Assembly (NCBI GenBank): GCA_964384025.1
Contig: CAYLJJ010000015.1
Span: 1-64,000, forward strand
From: CAYLJJ01 sp964384025
GTDB taxonomy: Bacteria; Myxococcota_A; Bradymonadia; UBA7976; UBA1532
Direction: 5' to 3'
DNA: 64,000 nucleotides
Each line of letters opens with the position of its first letter. Within the stretch, counting starts at the first letter, position 1. The notes under the pieces are model-generated. The model was not told the origin of the DNA and ran no database searches. It was given only the letters and a program-made list of their open reading frames with translations. Position numbers and translations under genes: made by a program. Shown piece by piece: positions 61,401 through 64,000 of the stretch.

Positions 61401-63172
61401 AGCCTCCCGGAGACGCAGAGATCGACAGCGAGACTGGGCAGCTTCACTGGATCCCCAGTTATGAAGCCTATCTGGCCAGCCCTCTTATGCTGAATGTCCT
61501 CTTGGAGGATGGAGATCAAGGCAGCGCAGAGGGACATTATGAGATTCAGGTCTTGGCGATGGATCAAGATGAAGATGGCCTACCAGACACCTATGAGCGC
61601 ATCACCTGTGATTTGGAGGGGAGCAGTTGCCTGGATCCAGATGATCCAGAGGATGCCTTAGCGGATCCAGACAGTGATGGACGCGACAGCCTTACGGAGT
61701 GGCAGCAGGGTACAGAGCCTTTTGACTATGACGGGCCTCAACGACCTGAGCTGCTTCGTCCTGATCCTGGCGAGCAGCTCTCCACGCTTCTCCCAGAGTT
61801 GATCATTGGTACGGTGGAGAGCAGCTTAGAGGATCCCATCTTTATCGAGTTTGAGATTCACCTCGCCCCTGGACCTGTGATGGGAGATGAGGGGTTTCCT
61901 GTGATCCAGAGTGAACCCCTCCTACAAGGAGCCGGTGAGGAGCGAGCTTGGATTCCAGAGCAGCCGCTGGGAGAGGATCAGGAGTATGTTTGGCGAGCGC
62001 GGGCTCGCAGTGGACAGGCGATCAGCTCTTGGAGCGAGCTGAGGGGGTTCCGAACCAACGCCAGCAACCAAAATCCCAGTGCTCCTGTAAGCCACTCCCC
62101 CCCGGATGGCAGCGTCTTAAGCGATCCTCGCCCCAACCTTCAGGTGATGGCCTCTCAAGATGGGGATGGAGACCGCCTCACTTATATCTTCCGTCTCTAC
62201 CACGATGATCGGGTGGAGAGCAGCGTGATTGAGGGAGAGGGAGAGATCATCTCCTATACACCCAACGCTCGCCTTGTAGAGAACGCCCGCTATGAATGGG
62301 AGGTTGTCGCGCGCGACATCGACTACGCTACAGCCCCCTGTCCCCTTGAGGTCCCTGCTGAAGAGTGTGGACTCTCCGCGCCCAGCGAGCGCTGGTCTTT
62401 TGTGATCAACAGCGAGGAGGAGGCTCCCAGCCTACCTCGCTTGATCTACCCAGAGGAGTACGCCAAGCTCGACACCTTGGAGCCGATCTTTATCGCTGGA
62501 GACTCCAGCGATCCAGACACCCCTGAGCTGAGCTACATCTTCACTCTGAGGAGCGAGGATCTAGAGCTGGTGGAGGAGAGTGAGGCGATCCTCGCCGACA
62601 GTGAGGATCAGAGCTGCTACAACGATCTCTGCGCTTACTGGACTCCCAGCCAACTTGAGGAGGACCGAAGCTACACGCTCAGCGTCTACAGCACAGATGG
62701 AGAGCGAAACTCGGAGGTGACCGAGCCCATCTCCTTCTTTGTTTCGGTGGAGAACAACCCACCCAATATCCCCAACCCCCTCTCGCCCGCCAACGGCAGT
62801 CGCCTATCCCCCAAGGACCTGATCCTCAACTGGAGTGAATCTGAGGATCCAGAGGGAGATCCTCTCTTCTACCAAGTGACCGTCTGTGACAGCGCTCAGG
62901 AGTGCTTTAGCTCCAGCAACCAGAGCGGTTTGGGCTTTAAGGTCGATGATCACATTGAAGCGGGGGGAGAATACAGCTGGTCTGTAGAGGCAACAGATGG
63001 GACAGACAGCTCAGGGAGCAGTGAGACCTGGAGTTTCTCTGTTGAGGAGCGTGCAGGTGGAGGAGAGGATGACTGTGGTTGTCGTCTGGGGCTCAATCGT
63101 CCCTTCCCTTGGGGCCTTACCCTCTTTGGCCTCCTGCTCTTGGCAGGACTTAAGCGCAGGCGAGCGAGATGA
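58454..63172 (+). CDS. Secreted multi-PKD protein with MYXO-CTERM-like sorting end
   Basis: A 1572-residue protein; ATG 58454 with GGAG six bases upstream gives signal peptide MRTACLLMLSFWIGTASAQ. An N-terminal ~250-residue domain is unrecognised. Seven PKD-like domains follow, with phrases such as FEWDLDDDGIFEE, YSYDFDGDGDWDLV and FWDWDGDGEVDL. Then come a cadherin-like segment (DSETGQLHWIP), a thrombospondin-3-like calcium segment (DQDEDGLPDTYERI) and three or so fibronectin-like domains. The end reads EDDCGCRLG, one membrane segment (WGLTLFGLLLLAGL) and KRRRAR, the pattern of MYXO-CTERM surface anchoring in Myxococcota. ATGA overlap with the next gene. Confidence 0.87.
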   Translation: MRTACLLMLSFWIGTASAQISYESPNGTSFLIQDRAGGQLSAPIDFQNWPRLCVRLCADCEQPCQPDEIYDTGGALSVQDENKQHLSMAVQQLAGVQVQRKIYVPDAGRVQADAFIRYLDVFSNLNAEPVSISVRIGSVGLGTGHLHDDMQIWRTSSDDAELEASDRWVLMDDGDSQGGLASITSIIHGSGARARPTLLRSAYADPEHPGALAWDYYDIEIEPGRSVALLSILVYEPLRVNNISEVYNLMRMREVDILDDMSDGDRRIVLNFDIDPENGAPLANAGGPYNADEGETVQLSAGNSSDPEGRSLSFEWDLDDDGIFEETESGSTATVVFPDNGNYQIRVRVTDEGIGECDEDGECGEGQVCNLLGRCAKQDVDSGIIRVRNLNPRIDGINVGGPVGEGEPFSLSIRAVDPGVDDLWTFDFDWDGDRTFDELGVQLEPDPQGNLIYSHIYLEDGTFNARVQINDDDGGAGVGLFRAEISNLPPTGSIIAPDRVGEGSPVLITVNARDPGQDPITYSYDFDYQGSFEVDQTGIDLNQLEISYPDNRLYLLVVRICDGQGGCSELEHPFSVLNTAPSIEEISNSGPIDEGDMVSISVSVSDPGADSHSYSYDFDGDGDWDLVDDPRNEVEYRYTQQGEYSVGVLVRDDDGEAGDYDASSTLIQVLNVPPQIELEGPRFVDEGQIFTLRAEVSDPGDDTLRFSWDLNGDGEFDRLGILESEQQVSLSQEGEHELRCLVNDGVDEQLATILIQARNIRPELSMLVPEEGEEGAEIAIGADVFDPGDDELRYSYDFDYMPGEENFFELEGVEESVVRWRFPDQGLYRIRIMVNDGANQTDGFAQIHINNAPPLVSLSSNSPLIEGEEIILSAELSDPGDDELTLFWDWDGDGEVDLEEPYEGQAEFRVTAPDNGRFQGSLRVDDEDQGSTTESVVLIVGNADPHFISIDLPVAREGELYEAVLPAEDPAGRNDPLIFSLIQPPGDAEIDSETGQLHWIPSYEAYLASPLMLNVLLEDGDQGSAEGHYEIQVLAMDQDEDGLPDTYERITCDLEGSSCLDPDDPEDALADPDSDGRDSLTEWQQGTEPFDYDGPQRPELLRPDPGEQLSTLLPELIIGTVESSLEDPIFIEFEIHLAPGPVMGDEGFPVIQSEPLLQGAGEERAWIPEQPLGEDQEYVWRARARSGQAISSWSELRGFRTNASNQNPSAPVSHSPPDGSVLSDPRPNLQVMASQDGDGDRLTYIFRLYHDDRVESSVIEGEGEIISYTPNARLVENARYEWEVVARDIDYATAPCPLEVPAEECGLSAPSERWSFVINSEEEAPSLPRLIYPEEYAKLDTLEPIFIAGDSSDPDTPELSYIFTLRSEDLELVEESEAILADSEDQSCYNDLCAYWTPSQLEEDRSYTLSVYSTDGERNSEVTEPISFFVSVENNPPNIPNPLSPANGSRLSPKDLILNWSESEDPEGDPLFYQVTVCDSAQECFSSSNQSGLGFKVDDHIEAGGEYSWSVEATDGTDSSGSSETWSFSVEERAGGGEDDCGCRLGLNRPFPWGLTLFGLLLLAGLKRRRAR

Positions 63173-64000
63173 AGTTTCGAGATTTCCAAGCTCATCATCT
63201 CTCTGAGGTTCTGAGCTTTACTCAGGCGCGGCCCTGTACAGGCATCGATCAACCGCTGGTGCGGCGTATGCTTACCAGCCTGCTGAGAGCTCCAGAGGCG
63301 GTGATCGATCTTTGGAAAGGCACAGAGCGTCAGCTCGTCGGAGTGATCATCGATAGCTGTGAAGGTGTCCGGGGCAACGCTGATCTCTGTCTCCTAGGGG
63401 GTGGTTTTCAGGGGCTCACAAGAGAGGAGTTTGGAGCGCTCTTGGAGCGGGCCGAGGCGATCACGCAGAGTGGCCCCAAGAGCAGCTTAGAGATCTCTCT
63501 CTCTCCTGGCCATGAGGAGCAGAGCGCCTGGCTCTTGGAGGCGGGTTATCAACTCGCCTACTCTATGTATCGAATGGAGCGTCCAGGAGGGCTGCCCCTC
63601 CAAGCCCCCAGAGCAGCTCTCCCAGTGGACTACTCTTGGGAAGCCCTCTCGCCAGCGCGGCTCCTCGATTACTACCAGGTTCTGAAGTTGGCCTTCGCGA
63701 AGGTCCCTGGTGCGCAACTGCCTCCATTAGAAGAGATGAGCGCTCATGCCCTAAAGAGCGGGCCTCAGGAGCTCCAATTGCTCATAGATGGAAGACAAGT
63801 GCGGGGGTTTGCGCGGGTGAAGTCGGCTGGAGATGAGGCAGAGGTCTACTCTATCGGTCGAGATCCCAGCTGCGTTGGGATGGGTTTGGGGGATCACATC
63901 CTCCTTAAGGCGCTTCAGATGCTCCAAGCGAAGAAGCCCACACGGATCTCCCTAGGCGTGGCTGCAAGCAACGAGGGTGCCCTGAGTCTCTATCGACGAC
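63169..64000 (+). CDS. GNAT-like acetyltransferase, cut by window end
   Basis: The ATG overlaps the stop of the PKD protein gene (ATGA) and the frame stays open to the window edge (277 codons), so the 3' end is missing. The C-terminal visible part has the acetyl-CoA-binding GNAT pattern (CVGMGLGDHILLKALQ, then ISLGVAASNEGALSLYRR). The N-terminal half (LVGVIIDSCEGVRGNADL, SLEISLSPGHEEQSAWLLEAGYQ) resembles a second, degenerate GNAT, so a MshD-type tandem enzyme is likely. The substrate is unknown. Confidence 0.75.
   Translation, partial: MKFRDFQAHHLSEVLSFTQARPCTGIDQPLVRRMLTSLLRAPEAVIDLWKGTERQLVGVIIDSCEGVRGNADLCLLGGGFQGLTREEFGALLERAEAITQSGPKSSLEISLSPGHEEQSAWLLEAGYQLAYSMYRMERPGGLPLQAPRAALPVDYSWEALSPARLLDYYQVLKLAFAKVPGAQLPPLEEMSAHALKSGPQELQLLIDGRQVRGFARVKSAGDEAEVYSIGRDPSCVGMGLGDHILLKALQMLQAKKPTRISLGVAASNEGALSLYRR

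Overview
The window (GC-rich apart from a few AT-rich stretches) looks like a chromosomal piece of a Gram-negative deltaproteobacterium-type organism, most likely Myxococcota and perhaps a Bradymonadales-like lineage. The reasons are large secreted or lipid-anchored proteins built from Cys-rich, Asp/Glu/Gly/Pro-rich, BIG2 and PKD repeats, a MYXO-CTERM-like C-terminus, a Ser/Thr-kinase-type protein and a lipid-type polyketide synthase. The lineage call is inference from family content; there is no rRNA gene. Two runs of N (11009-11108 and 29743-29752) are assembly gaps inside low-complexity coding DNA and break one gene each.

Layout. 1-1220: the tail of an acidic repeat protein and a divergent membrane-anchored endonuclease/exonuclease/phosphatase-family protein. 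1698-18902: one tightly packed + strand operon, oleA-oleB-oleC-oleD-pfaD-pfaA-pfaC. It joins a complete head-to-head olefin pathway to an iterative polyunsaturated fatty-acid synthase, so the expected product is a long-chain polyunsaturated hydrocarbon. 19018-21593: an AT-richer P-loop ATPase/TPR gene pair. 25639-21650 (- strand): an apparently undescribed RiPP locus. It has an exported precursor with two leader+core modules ending in a repeated VGAWGLGCGxxC core, a radical SAM/SPASM maturase, a possible ABBA-fold prenyltransferase-like protein and a TraB/GumN-type protein. 26182-32050: secreted Cys-rich repeat protein, universal stress protein and a lectin-domain lipoprotein. 32435-36337: a second RiPP-type locus of the MNIO/bufferin class (Cys-Gly repeat precursor, DUF692 enzyme, DUF2063 partner) followed by a YceI protein, a small membrane protein and an ECF sigma/zinc-finger anti-sigma pair. 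36589-36747: tRNA-Leu(CAG) with promoter and terminator.

45163-37168 (- strand): a compact seven-gene operon of a GAF-GAF-GGDEF protein, two unknown proteins, a J-domain/kinase fusion, a VWA-DUF2135 protein, a pyruvate-kinase-like protein and a divergent PurA paralogue. It reads as a signalling-plus-nucleotide-metabolism system that I cannot match to a named pathway. 51680-45208 (- strand): a giant BIG2/PKD/beta-helix lipoprotein and an Fe-S protein. 52230-64000 (+ strand): HEAT-SpoU methyltransferase, bicupin, PAP2 phosphatase, APC permease, Na/Pi cotransporter, a 1572-residue PKD protein and a truncated GNAT-like gene.

The strongest candidates for new biology are the WGLGC radical-SAM RiPP locus, the fused ole-pfa operon and the seven-gene kinase/VWA/PK/PurA operon.
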